Shown here in pieces: positions 52,381 to 61,353 of a stretch of 64,000 nt of DNA. Both the position numbers and the translations under genes were made by a program. This DNA is from an uncultured Clostridia bacterium (GTDB lineage Bacteria; Bacillota; Clostridia; UBA1381): NCBI GenBank assembly GCA_947631085.1, contig CANRJY010000003.1, positions 112,879-176,878 of the forward strand. Direction: 5' to 3'. The notes beneath the pieces are model-generated. The model saw only the letters and a list, made by a program, of their open reading frames with translations, was not told where the DNA came from and did not search any database. Within the stretch, counting starts at the first letter, position 1. Each line of letters begins with the position of its first letter.

Positions 52381-53900
52381 TATTTATCGCATAAAAAGGA
52401 TTTTATCTCATCCATAAACGCTTTTCCGTAGCGGGCAAGCTTACCTCTGCCTACTCCCGAAACTGAAAGAAATTCCTCGTCCGTGACGGGAAGCTTAAAG
52501 CACATATCCCTCAAAGTTGAATCATGGAATATAACATACGGAGGGACGCCGGCAATTTTTGCAAATCTCGTCCGGACGGCTTTCAGCCGCTCGAAAAGCT
52601 CCGCGTCTTTTCCGGTGAGAGCGTATGCCGCCGCTTTTTTCTTTCCTCCCGACGCGGCGGCGGTCGATACCGCGGTTTCATATCTCGGCGCGCAGTTGGA
52701 GCAGCTGCCGCAGTTTCTCGGTGCGGTCTCGCCGAAATATTTTAATATAAATCCGCGCAGACAGTATTTCGTCGTGCTGTAGAACGTCATCATTTTAAGG
52801 CGTTCGTAATCGCGCTCCATTATTTTGCGGCGCGTATTTTCATCAATGTCCCTGTTTTCGTCGGAATGCTCGATAAGGTAGCGTGCGGTGTTAACGTCCC
52901 TGCCGCTGTACAGCAGTATGCAGTCCGCCGCGCCTCCGTCACGTCCCGCTCTGCCCGCTTCCTGATAGTAGCTTTCTATATTCTTCGGCATATTATAGTG
53001 TACGATAAGATAAACGTTTGATTTGTCAATCCCCATACCAAACGCGTTTGTCGCGACCATGATTTTGACGCGGTCATAGATGAAATCATCCTGATTTGAG
53101 CGGCGCTCCTCATCATCGAGTCCGGCGTGATAGCGTGTGGCGCTTATGCCGCGCGCTTGAAGCTTTTCGCATACCTCCTCGACGGTTTTACGGGTCGAGC
53201 AATATATAATTCCGCATTGATTCGGGTGGGAATCGAGTATGGAGCAAAGCTCGGAAAATTTATCCTTCGGACGGCGTACCTCAAAATACAGATTTTCGCG
53301 GTTAAAACCCGTTACCGTCACATATGGATTGTTAAGACGGAGTATACGAATTATGTCTCTGCGAACATCGTCGGTCGCGGTAGCGGTAAACGCCGCGACG
53401 GGAGGACGATGTGGCAGACTTCCGATGAAATTTGATATTTTCAGATAACCCGGGCGAAAATCATGTCCCCACTGCGAAACGCAGTGCGCCTCGTCAACCG
53501 TTATGAGGGATATTTTCATATTCCGCGCCGCCGTTTGAAAGCTTTCAAGCTCCAGCCGCTCGGGCGCGACATAAATTATTTTATATTTCCCCATCAGAAT
53601 ATTCATAACCACTCTGTTTTGCTGCGGAAGCGTGAGCGAGCTGTTCAGATATGCAGCGGGAACACCCGCTTCCTTAAGAGCGCTCACCTGGTCCTTCATC
53701 AGCGAAATCAAAGGCGAAATGACAAGCGTTATACCGCCGAGCATAACTGCGGGAACCTGATAGCATACGGATTTTCCTGCTCCGGTCGGCATAACGCCGA
53801 CGACGTCGGAGCCGCTTAAAATTTTATCAATAATTTCTTCCTGACCGCTTCTGAACGCGCCGTGTCCGAAATATTCCTTTAAAACTTCTTCCTTGCTCAT
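52380..53900 (-). CDS. recQ: RecQ-family helicase lacking the winged-helix domain
   Basis: 506 residues. Helicase core: GAFRSGQEEIIDKIL (motif 0), MPTGAGKSVCYQVPA (37-51), VDEAHCVSQWGHDFRPGY (DEAH 136-139), TATATDDVRRDI, and YYQEAGRAGRDG (motif VI). Zinc site: Cys 380, 397, 400 and 403. An HRDC domain fills 427-506. Only about 20 residues (AAASGGKKKAAA) connect zinc site and HRDC, so the RQC winged helix (about 100 residues in E. coli RecQ) is missing. It starts one base after the GH42 stop and has a weak ribosome site, so it is the last gene of the glycosidase operon. Confidence 0.92.
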   Translation of the reverse strand: MSKEEVLKEYFGHGAFRSGQEEIIDKILSGSDVVGVMPTGAGKSVCYQVPAVMLGGITLVISPLISLMKDQVSALKEAGVPAAYLNSSLTLPQQNRVVMNILMGKYKIIYVAPERLELESFQTAARNMKISLITVDEAHCVSQWGHDFRPGYLKISNFIGSLPHRPPVAAFTATATDDVRRDIIRILRLNNPYVTVTGFNRENLYFEVRRPKDKFSELCSILDSHPNQCGIIYCSTRKTVEEVCEKLQARGISATRYHAGLDDEERRSNQDDFIYDRVKIMVATNAFGMGIDKSNVYLIVHYNMPKNIESYYQEAGRAGRDGGAADCILLYSGRDVNTARYLIEHSDENRDIDENTRRKIMERDYERLKMMTFYSTTKYCLRGFILKYFGETAPRNCGSCSNCAPRYETAVSTAAASGGKKKAAAYALTGKDAELFERLKAVRTRFAKIAGVPPYVIFHDSTLRDMCFKLPVTDEEFLSVSGVGRGKLARYGKAFMDEIKSFLCDK

Positions 53901-53901
53901 A

Positions 53902-55890
53902 TTAATATAATTTCTTGATTTTATTCGATCTTTCCTTAATTATCTCTACTCCGAACGGCGCGAGCTTTCCGTCAAATTCGCCGCCCGCGAGAATGGACTT
54001 ACCTTTTATATTGACCTCCGTTTCAGTCTCATTGAAATTCAGTAAAACGGTATAATCGCCGTTCGGCGAGGTCTTTCGCACTATTTCTATGCCTTCGGGC
54101 GCGTCTTTCGCGTTTATCCCCGCCGATTGAGAAATAAAGCGCACAAGCTCCTTCATCGCCGCATCGTCAAGATCGCAGCCGACATAGTAAACGCGTCCTT
54201 TGCCGAAGCTGTTTACAGTAACCGCGGCTTTGCCGGAGTAGTATTCACTCGAATACCTACAAATCACCTCCGCCGTGATCGGCTTTATAATATCGCACCA
54301 AAGCTTGGCTGTGCCGTTTATTTTGCCGTCTATGCTCACTTCTCTGCGCGGCGCGTCAAACTCCTCAACTTCTATTCCCGCCAATTCCGCGAATAACCCG
54401 GGTACCGCGAGCGGTCTTACGCGGTTATATTCGTCGCGCGTGCCCGAGCGGAACGATAAAACAAGCGTTCCGCCGTTTTTTACATAATCCTTGATTTTAT
54501 CGATCTCGCCGTCCCCGATAATATTATAAGCCGGCATATAAACCACTTTGTATTTATCGTAATTTTCGTTTGAAACCGCGGTTCCCACACATAAATCAAC
54601 ATTAGCCTTATAATACGCGTACAATAAATCGCGGTATGAAAATTTGTCCGTGTGTCTCTTTATATCATGCGCCCATACGTTATCATAGGACTTTACGATA
54701 AGCGCGTCATAACGCGGCTCGGCGTTTATGATATAGTCGTTTAACGCCTGAAGCTCGCGTCCTGTTTCCTGCAATTCGTAAAATCGTCTGCGCGGCACGC
54801 CGTCGTGGTCGAGCACGCCGAACCAATATTGCTCCATGCCGAAAAGGGCCGTGCGGAAGCGGAAATAAACCATTCCCTCCGCACCGTGTGCTATTGCCTG
54901 ATATGTCCATAATCTAAGCTGCCCCGGGCGCGGCGTTTGACCCATAATATCCCAGCCCGCAGGACCGGACTGCTCCTCCATCACGATAAAATTCTTATTT
55001 TTTGCTCCGCGCATATTCTCATGCGCCATCGAAACATACTCGTGCTCGGATGTACCCCATTGATTATCGGGGTAGTTGTCCCATGACACAAAATCGAGGT
55101 CTTTTGATAAGTCGTACGCGCTGATATCCGAAAAGTGACCCATTAAATTATGCGTTATCGGCAAATCGGTGTATTTCCTTAAAATGTCAATTTGGCGTTT
55201 TTGATATTTTATCCACGAATCGGACGAAAACCGCCTGTATTCAAGATCAAGCGCGGGATTGTGCGACCACAGATCGCCCGAGGGCGGCTCGCACGAGTTG
55301 TACGCCGGCAGAATTATATCGTCAAACGAGTCGTAATCAAGACTCCAAAACGCTCCGCCCCATTTTTCGTTGAGGTTCTCTATTGTTTTGTACTTTTCTT
55401 CAAGCCACTCTGCAAATTCTTTTCTACAATGCTCGCAGTAGCAGTGCGTGCTCGCGTGGCAGCCGAACTCATTATCTATCTGCCATGCGATAACGTTTGG
55501 ATTATCCGCGTAATGCTTTGCCATTTCATTGACGATGATTTCACTTCTAGCGATATAATCGGGACTGTTCGCGCAGCACTCACGCCTTGCGCCCCAGCCC
55601 TTTTCGCGTCCGTACTTGTCGCGCTGCAAAACATCGTATTTGTTCACGAGCCACTTCGGCGGCGCCGCCGTGGGCGTGCCGAGTATCGCTTTTATTCCGT
55701 ATTCGGCAAGGATCTCTATCGCCTCGTCAAGAAATGAAAAATCAAACTCGCCCTCGTTTTTTTCAAACAGCTTCCATGCGAACTCACCCATGCGGACGGT
55801 GTTAAAACCGCCCTCCTTCATAAGCGCGGCTTGCTTTTTCCATTCCGATTTGTCCCAATGCTCGGGATAGTAGTCAACTCCGAAAATCAT
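53902..55890 (-). CDS. GH42 beta-galactosidase
   Basis: 662 residues from ATG 55890, preceded by AAAGGAAAAGAG; no signal peptide, so intracellular. MIFGVDYYPEHWDKSEW starts the TIM barrel. The acid/base is Glu 141 in AWQIDNEFGCH; the zinc-binding cysteines lie in CYCEHCRKEF; the nucleophile is Glu 305 in IVMEEQSGPAGW. A trimerisation domain (LIVKSYDNVWAHDIKRHTDK ... NIIGDGEIDKIKDYV) and a C-terminal beta domain follow. It would cleave galactose from imported oligosaccharides such as galactan side chains of rhamnogalacturonan. It overlaps the GH115 stop by 4 bp. Confidence 0.93.
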   Translation of the reverse strand: MIFGVDYYPEHWDKSEWKKQAALMKEGGFNTVRMGEFAWKLFEKNEGEFDFSFLDEAIEILAEYGIKAILGTPTAAPPKWLVNKYDVLQRDKYGREKGWGARRECCANSPDYIARSEIIVNEMAKHYADNPNVIAWQIDNEFGCHASTHCYCEHCRKEFAEWLEEKYKTIENLNEKWGGAFWSLDYDSFDDIILPAYNSCEPPSGDLWSHNPALDLEYRRFSSDSWIKYQKRQIDILRKYTDLPITHNLMGHFSDISAYDLSKDLDFVSWDNYPDNQWGTSEHEYVSMAHENMRGAKNKNFIVMEEQSGPAGWDIMGQTPRPGQLRLWTYQAIAHGAEGMVYFRFRTALFGMEQYWFGVLDHDGVPRRRFYELQETGRELQALNDYIINAEPRYDALIVKSYDNVWAHDIKRHTDKFSYRDLLYAYYKANVDLCVGTAVSNENYDKYKVVYMPAYNIIGDGEIDKIKDYVKNGGTLVLSFRSGTRDEYNRVRPLAVPGLFAELAGIEVEEFDAPRREVSIDGKINGTAKLWCDIIKPITAEVICRYSSEYYSGKAAVTVNSFGKGRVYYVGCDLDDAAMKELVRFISQSAGINAKDAPEGIEIVRKTSPNGDYTVLLNFNETETEVNIKGKSILAGGEFDGKLAPFGVEIIKERSNKIKKLY

Positions 55891-57866
55891 AGCTCTTTTC
55901 CTTTCATAGCCTCGTATAATTCCCAATCTGTCATGTGGTTGTCAAGTACCATCAACAGATATACGTTTCTGTCCTCCGGCGCGTAAACCGCGCTGCGGTA
56001 CCATTTGTCATGGGTCGCGTTGTCGCCGAACTCGCGGATATAGCCCATCAATTTTCTCATCATATACGCCGAATGCTTTATGTCGGCGAAGCAGTCATTG
56101 TAATAAAAGCCCTCCCAAACGCCGTGTTCGCTGCCGCGCATATACATCTGAGCCGTATCGAACATCTCCGCGCATTTTCCTGCGGTCATAAACGCTCTTT
56201 CATAATCCTCCGCCATGAAAGCCGTAAATATCTCGTCAAGCTTTGAAGCCGCCAAAGCGCAGTAGTAATGGATCCGAGCCTGCATCAGAACGATGCTTTC
56301 AAAGGCAGCGTTCGCGCTGACGCTTTCGCATATTTTCATATATTCCTTTAAGCCGTCAATACCGGCTTTGCATATATCGCTGAATTTTTTAACTTGCTCC
56401 GAAAGAGATACATCTCCCGTGAACCAGTTAAGCTGCGGACAGCTTTTTTCGCTTCCGACTATTATTTGCCGCGCGATGAGGCGCGAATTTTCGGTATAAA
56501 ACTGCTCTCCGACATGCTCATCCTCATTTTCGCCGCAGGGTATCATATATCTCGGGCGGATTTCGAGAACGTTCGCCGCTTCCCTGCAGCCGCAAAAATA
56601 TTCGTTCGCAAATTCTTCGCTGTGCGATTTATCGGAAATATCCTCGCCGAGCCATTTTTTGCGTACCGCGTCAAGGTAATACACATGCGGGCGCACATTC
56701 GAGCAGTTCACAATCCACATATCGTTCCCGTCATTTGAGAGAACTTCGGAAAGCTCATTATTCACAAAATCAACGGAGTTGGGGAGCATTGTTATATGAT
56801 TTGCCGCCTGCAAATCGTAAAACGAAACATGATAATAAATTCCCTGACTGCCGCCGCCTTTTGCGGGCATCGACGAAACGCGCCTGGAGTGGATACCGCG
56901 ACGGCGCGTTACCATTTTGCCGAATCCGTTGTCCGCATAGGTTTTTATAATGTCGGGAGCAAGGGTGATATATCCCTCGTCGTAAAGCTCCATGATTTCG
57001 CCGTAGAGATTCGTGCAGAACACAGGCTTTTCCATGTATTTTTCGACGATGGCGCGCTGCTTTGATATAAGCTCGCTGATAAGCGCGCCGCGCGCTTCGG
57101 GCGTTGAGAATTTCCCGCTTGTGTCGTCGCCCCAAAACGGTTTGTCTCCCTGACCGCGGAAACAGAGGTTCCATATAACCTTGTAATCCTTCTGCGCCTT
57201 CACCGCGTCCTCCCACAGCTTATAGAAAAGCTCCGGATGCTCCGTGAAGCTCGCCGGCGTGTCGGGATAAGCGCGCGCGAACATCTCCGCGCCGAGCGGT
57301 TCCGCGTGATGATGCGTTATCCACAGTCCCATGTCGCTTGCCATTTTACGGTATTTTACTGATGTTTTATCCGTTCCGGGTATCGTGATATTACCCCCGC
57401 AGCGGAGCAGAGCCTCGAATGCCATGCGCCACGGCTCGTCCGCGTCGCCGTTGATTTTCCATTTCAGGAGCAGCACCTCGTCGTTAAAGAACCAGCCGCG
57501 GAAACGCACCGCGAATTTCTGCGGCTCATATACACACGGCGCGATCTCTGTCTTATCCGTCTTTTCTATAACCTGATCCATCCAAAACCAAAACGGCTTT
57601 ATTCCGAGATACTTTTCGCTTATGTAAAGAAGTCCGTACACAAAGCCCAAATCGTCGGCGGCGTAGATTTTTATATCATCCGACACCTCGAGCCTATAGC
57701 TTTCCTCATCGATCGAATCATCGCTCAGGAGCGTAATTATGCCGCCGATCTCGTTTGTTTTGTTAAATTTTTTTTCGATATCGCGCGCTAATATACGCAT
57801 TGTATTCAGGACCGGTCTTGTTTTTATGCCGGTAATTATATTTGTGTTCGCGTTTAAAATAAACAT
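55887..57866 (-). CDS. GH115-like glycosidase, short form
   Basis: 659 residues, no signal peptide. N-terminal alpha/beta domain with DDLGFVYGLLYISEKYLGIK and PFWFWMDQV, then RFRGWFFNDEVLLLKW and MASDMGLWITHHHAEPLGAE, corresponding to GH115 blocks (usually 'RGIFINDE' and 'TSHHEPM'). Most GH115 enzymes (alpha-glucuronidases on xylan or arabinogalactan) are 800-1000 residues; this one ends after a helical bundle and lacks the extra C-terminal domain. The substrate therefore is uncertain; uronic-acid-capped pectic or arabinogalactan oligomers fit the operon. It overlaps GH42 by 4 bp and follows GH78 by 5 bp. Confidence 0.75.
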   Translation of the reverse strand: MFILNANTNIITGIKTRPVLNTMRILARDIEKKFNKTNEIGGIITLLSDDSIDEESYRLEVSDDIKIYAADDLGFVYGLLYISEKYLGIKPFWFWMDQVIEKTDKTEIAPCVYEPQKFAVRFRGWFFNDEVLLLKWKINGDADEPWRMAFEALLRCGGNITIPGTDKTSVKYRKMASDMGLWITHHHAEPLGAEMFARAYPDTPASFTEHPELFYKLWEDAVKAQKDYKVIWNLCFRGQGDKPFWGDDTSGKFSTPEARGALISELISKQRAIVEKYMEKPVFCTNLYGEIMELYDEGYITLAPDIIKTYADNGFGKMVTRRRGIHSRRVSSMPAKGGGSQGIYYHVSFYDLQAANHITMLPNSVDFVNNELSEVLSNDGNDMWIVNCSNVRPHVYYLDAVRKKWLGEDISDKSHSEEFANEYFCGCREAANVLEIRPRYMIPCGENEDEHVGEQFYTENSRLIARQIIVGSEKSCPQLNWFTGDVSLSEQVKKFSDICKAGIDGLKEYMKICESVSANAAFESIVLMQARIHYYCALAASKLDEIFTAFMAEDYERAFMTAGKCAEMFDTAQMYMRGSEHGVWEGFYYNDCFADIKHSAYMMRKLMGYIREFGDNATHDKWYRSAVYAPEDRNVYLLMVLDNHMTDWELYEAMKGKEL

Positions 57867-57871
57867 ATTTT

Positions 57872-60800
57872 TTAGCCTTTCACAATAAATTTATATTCAC
57901 CGCTCGTCAGAGCATAGCATGCGCCGTGCTCGGTTTCGCCGGTAAATTCCGCTCCGCCGTCGTCGTCGGCTTTTTTCGGAAGGTATGCATACGCCTTTGA
58001 GCCGACCGGAACCGTAAATGTGTATTCCGCGCCGTCTCCCCAAAGCCGCCATGCGGATTTCACAAGTCCTCGCGGCGATTCAAGCTCGCCTCTCGCGTAG
58101 GTCATGCCGCCGCCCACCGACGGACGGAATATAATATTTTCGTAACCATCGCGGCTGTTGATACCGAGCACCGTTTTATACATCCATTCTCCGACCGCCC
58201 CGTAAGCGTAGTGGTTGAAGGAGTTCATAAGCGGGCTTCCGAATGTGTCCGTTCCGGCGATATAGCTGTCCCAGCGCTCCCAAACTGTCGTCGCGCCGTT
58301 TTTGACGCTGTAAAGCCAGCCGGGATTTCCCTCTTGACGAAACAGCGCGTATGCCGTGTCCGTAAATCCGGCTTTGGTCAGCGCGGGCGCGAGATATGTC
58401 GTTCCCAAAAAGCCCACCGAGAGTCTCATTCCGTTTGTTGTGATTGAGCGTTTTAAACATTCATACGTCCTTGCGCGTTTTTCGGGCGGAACCAAGTCAA
58501 ACGCGACTGCAAGCGCGTATGCCGTCTGACTCGCGTGATAATGACCGTCCTCCGAATAATACGTCTCGTTGATCGATGAGCCGTCACGGTTTGCGCCCAA
58601 ATTGCCGCTCGATGTGCGGGTGTAGCGGTCAAGGCTCATTTCGCCCCAATACGCGATGGAGCCATCGGGTTTTACCCATGCGTCATTAAACGCCTGTTTT
58701 ATTTTTTCAAATCTTTCCCTGTAAAGCTTCTCATCCTCGTCCTTACCGAGAATTTTCGCTATATTAGACATAATATCGCACGAGTGAGCCGTATAGGCAG
58801 TCGCGGACAAAATAAACGGAGTTGATGAGTCCCAGGCTAAATGGTCGCCGCGCCGCTGCTGGATTTGAATGTACGGCTCGCGCGCTAAATCCGATTTTTC
58901 GGGGACTTCCTTGCCGTGAATTTTTCGCATTCCGTAATTCCTGCGTTCGGGGCGGTTCTGATACTCGAGCCAGCCCTTCATCATATTGTAATTTTCCTCC
59001 AAAAATCGAAGGTCGCCATAAGCCTTATACATTTCCCACGGCACAATCACGCATGCGTCGCCCCAGCCCGCGCAGCCGTCCGCGCGGTTGTCGCCGCCGA
59101 GCGGAGCTGTGTCGGGTACCGCGCCGTTTTTATTGTACATGATCTGCGCGTCGCGCAGGTCACGCAGCCATTTCTTGCCGAACGCGCATATATCCGTGTT
59201 GTATACGCCGGTTGCCGCAAACGCCGCTATGTCGCCGGTCCAGCCCATGCGCTCGTTGCGCTGAGGACAGTCAGTGAAAACAAGAAGCGAATTGCCGCGT
59301 CCGCCCCAAAGAATATTGCTTTGCAGCTTGTTTACGAGTGCGTCCGAGCATTCAAAGCTGCCGGTTATTCCGTTTGTGTTATTAATTACAAGTCCTTCCG
59401 CGAGAGTTATAAAATCGCTGTTGTCAAGCTCGTAGCCGTTGCCGGTAATTTCAATATACCGAAAGCCGTGCGCGGTGAGCGAGGGCGAAAAAATCTCATC
59501 TCCGCCCGCCATTGTATATATATCGGTATTTGCCGCGGTGCGAAGGTTTTCAAGATACACGCTGCCGTCGCGGCGGCAGATTTCGGCGTAGCGGACTTTT
59601 ATGGATTTTCCGCGCGTGCCTTTCATTGTCAGTCTTACCGTTCCGACCATGTTCTGCCCGAAATCGTACACGAAATGTCCTTTTGGAGATTCGGTAACCG
59701 ACACGGCGGGAAGCACTGTTTCAAGACGGGCACCTCCGTCGGTGCGCGATGTGAGCCGCGCTCGTTTATCGGGAGCCTTCACTGCGCATGTGCGCCATCT
59801 GTCCGCGTCGTTCCAGTCGAGCGTGAGGCGCGCGTCGTATGTTTCGCCGTCGAAGTAATCGGAATTTACAACATTTCCCTTATCGGTAAAGCCCCATGTG
59901 CCGTCGGTGACGAGCGTATCCTCCGTGCCGTCGGTGTAGCGCACCGCAAGATAAGCGATAAATGAACACTCGCGCCCGTAATTCATCGCGCCGGAATAGC
60001 CGCAAAAGCCAGAATAGTGATTTTTCGTTACCAGCGCGCCTATGGTGTTTTTGCCCTTTTTGAGAAAGTCCGTAACGTCGTATGTCTGATATTCTATACG
60101 AGTTCTGAAATCCGTAAAGCCCGGGTTATAATAGCCGCCGCTGATTTTTTCGCCGTTTATGTACGCCTCGTAAAAGCCGCGCGCAGACGCGTAAAGACGC
60201 GCCGATTCAATCTCGCCGCGCAGTATAAAGCCCTTTCTGAGATTTACCGCGGGTACCGGATTTGCAAGCTCAAATCTGTTTTCAACCACAAGCCCCTCAA
60301 GCTCGACTTCGCCGAGAGATGAGAGCACGCCGTAATCGTTTTTAAAATCGTCCTCCTGCAGAACGACCGGCTCGCCCCTCGAAAAGTCCGTTATGCGTAT
60401 GTGCTTGTATACAACCCTGCCGCTGCGCTGCTGCAGACCGAACAGCATACAGTACGCCTTCCTCGGACGGTTCGGCGGATTTTCGGGAATAACCTCTCTG
60501 CCGCGTATTATTTCCTCGCCGTTCATTGTCAGGGTCACCTTGCGTTTTTGTACTCTTATGTCAACCTCTAAATTGCCCCCGTCCGCAACTTTGCGCGGAA
60601 AGGCAAAGCCGCCGAGCGATATGACCTCCCGCTCGCCGCTGTCCCATGCGTTGTCCGTATATTCCTTCATTATAATAAGGCTGCGCTTTAAGTCGATTTC
60701 TATTACTGTATAGTTATCCTTATTGCGCGCGGCGATAACAATGCCTATTTTACTGCTTGCTTCCGCGCGGATTACGGCGTGTATTCCGTAGTTATCGAGA

Positions 60801-61171
60801 ATATCCACGTTTGTGCCGGCATACGGCGCTCCTATCCATTCGGCGCCGGCGCGGAAATCGCCCATAAGTCCCGTCTCAAACCATTCGGTGTCGCTTGTGT
60901 GCGCTCTGCCGCGCTCGTCAGTGACGCTCACGCGCCAATAATATCTCATGCGCGGCTCGGGATTTTCAAAGTACGCGAAATTATCCGCGCTTTCGACCGT
61001 TTCGCTCCAAATAATTTCAGCAAAGTCCGGAGTTTCGGAAAGCTCGATCTTATACGAGATTTGCGCCGCGCCGCGTCCGGGCGAGGCAAGCTTCCAAGTA
61101 AGGCGCGCGCGGTCTGTATCAATGCCGAGAGGCTTTGTAAGCCCCTCTGTTTTCATATCGTAAATAATCAT
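57872..61171 (-). CDS. GH78 alpha-L-rhamnosidase
   Basis: 1099 residues without signal peptide. N-terminal Ig-like domain, a beta-sandwich insertion (LEVDIRVQKRKVTLTMNGEE), then the rhamnosidase N domain (ARLYASARGFYEAYINGEKI, GYYNPGFTDFRTRIEYQTYD). The (alpha/alpha)6 catalytic barrel has TDCPQRNERMGWTGD, AGWGDACVIVPWEMY, and WERWDSYIAGTDTFGSPLMN with HYAYGAVGEWMY. It removes rhamnose from imported rhamnogalacturonan or flavonoid-type glycosides. It is first in the operon GH78-GH115-GH42-recQ, under the promoter at 61212-61240. There are extra jelly-roll residues compared with short GH78 enzymes. Confidence 0.92.
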   Translation of the reverse strand: MIIYDMKTEGLTKPLGIDTDRARLTWKLASPGRGAAQISYKIELSETPDFAEIIWSETVESADNFAYFENPEPRMRYYWRVSVTDERGRAHTSDTEWFETGLMGDFRAGAEWIGAPYAGTNVDILDNYGIHAVIRAEASSKIGIVIAARNKDNYTVIEIDLKRSLIIMKEYTDNAWDSGEREVISLGGFAFPRKVADGGNLEVDIRVQKRKVTLTMNGEEIIRGREVIPENPPNRPRKAYCMLFGLQQRSGRVVYKHIRITDFSRGEPVVLQEDDFKNDYGVLSSLGEVELEGLVVENRFELANPVPAVNLRKGFILRGEIESARLYASARGFYEAYINGEKISGGYYNPGFTDFRTRIEYQTYDVTDFLKKGKNTIGALVTKNHYSGFCGYSGAMNYGRECSFIAYLAVRYTDGTEDTLVTDGTWGFTDKGNVVNSDYFDGETYDARLTLDWNDADRWRTCAVKAPDKRARLTSRTDGGARLETVLPAVSVTESPKGHFVYDFGQNMVGTVRLTMKGTRGKSIKVRYAEICRRDGSVYLENLRTAANTDIYTMAGGDEIFSPSLTAHGFRYIEITGNGYELDNSDFITLAEGLVINNTNGITGSFECSDALVNKLQSNILWGGRGNSLLVFTDCPQRNERMGWTGDIAAFAATGVYNTDICAFGKKWLRDLRDAQIMYNKNGAVPDTAPLGGDNRADGCAGWGDACVIVPWEMYKAYGDLRFLEENYNMMKGWLEYQNRPERRNYGMRKIHGKEVPEKSDLAREPYIQIQQRRGDHLAWDSSTPFILSATAYTAHSCDIMSNIAKILGKDEDEKLYRERFEKIKQAFNDAWVKPDGSIAYWGEMSLDRYTRTSSGNLGANRDGSSINETYYSEDGHYHASQTAYALAVAFDLVPPEKRARTYECLKRSITTNGMRLSVGFLGTTYLAPALTKAGFTDTAYALFRQEGNPGWLYSVKNGATTVWERWDSYIAGTDTFGSPLMNSFNHYAYGAVGEWMYKTVLGINSRDGYENIIFRPSVGGGMTYARGELESPRGLVKSAWRLWGDGAEYTFTVPVGSKAYAYLPKKADDDGGAEFTGETEHGACYALTSGEYKFIVKG

Positions 61172-61211
61172 ATTTTACCTCTGTGTTTTATGATTTTGTT
61201 CATTCCTATAC

Positions 61212-61240
61212 ATTATAGAGCAAAAAACGCGGATTTGCAA
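61212..61240 (-). promoter_or_regulatory. promoter of the glycosidase operon
   Basis: Minus strand TTGCAA (61240-61235), a 17-bp spacer and TATAAT (61217-61212), 41 bp before the GH78 start. No catabolite-repression (cre) box was recognised around it. Confidence 0.75.
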
Positions 61241-61291
61241 CAAAAATCTAAAATATATTGTTAAATTTTAAGATAAAATTTGCGTATTTTA

Positions 61292-61321
61292 TTGACCCGA
61301 AAGTGTGCATTATGATAAAAT
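61292..61321 (+). promoter_or_regulatory. larC promoter
   Basis: TTGACC (61292-61297), an 18-bp spacer and TAAAAT (61316-61321), 33 bp before ATG 61354. It is divergent from the glycosidase operon promoter. Confidence 0.55.
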
Positions 61322-61353
61322 ACAAGAAAAACAGGGAAGGACGGAGCATAACA

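Noticed and set aside
58916..59965. A 349-codon plus-strand ORF opposite the GH78 gene
   Set aside because: Antisense shadow; the GH78 frame has all expected motifs.
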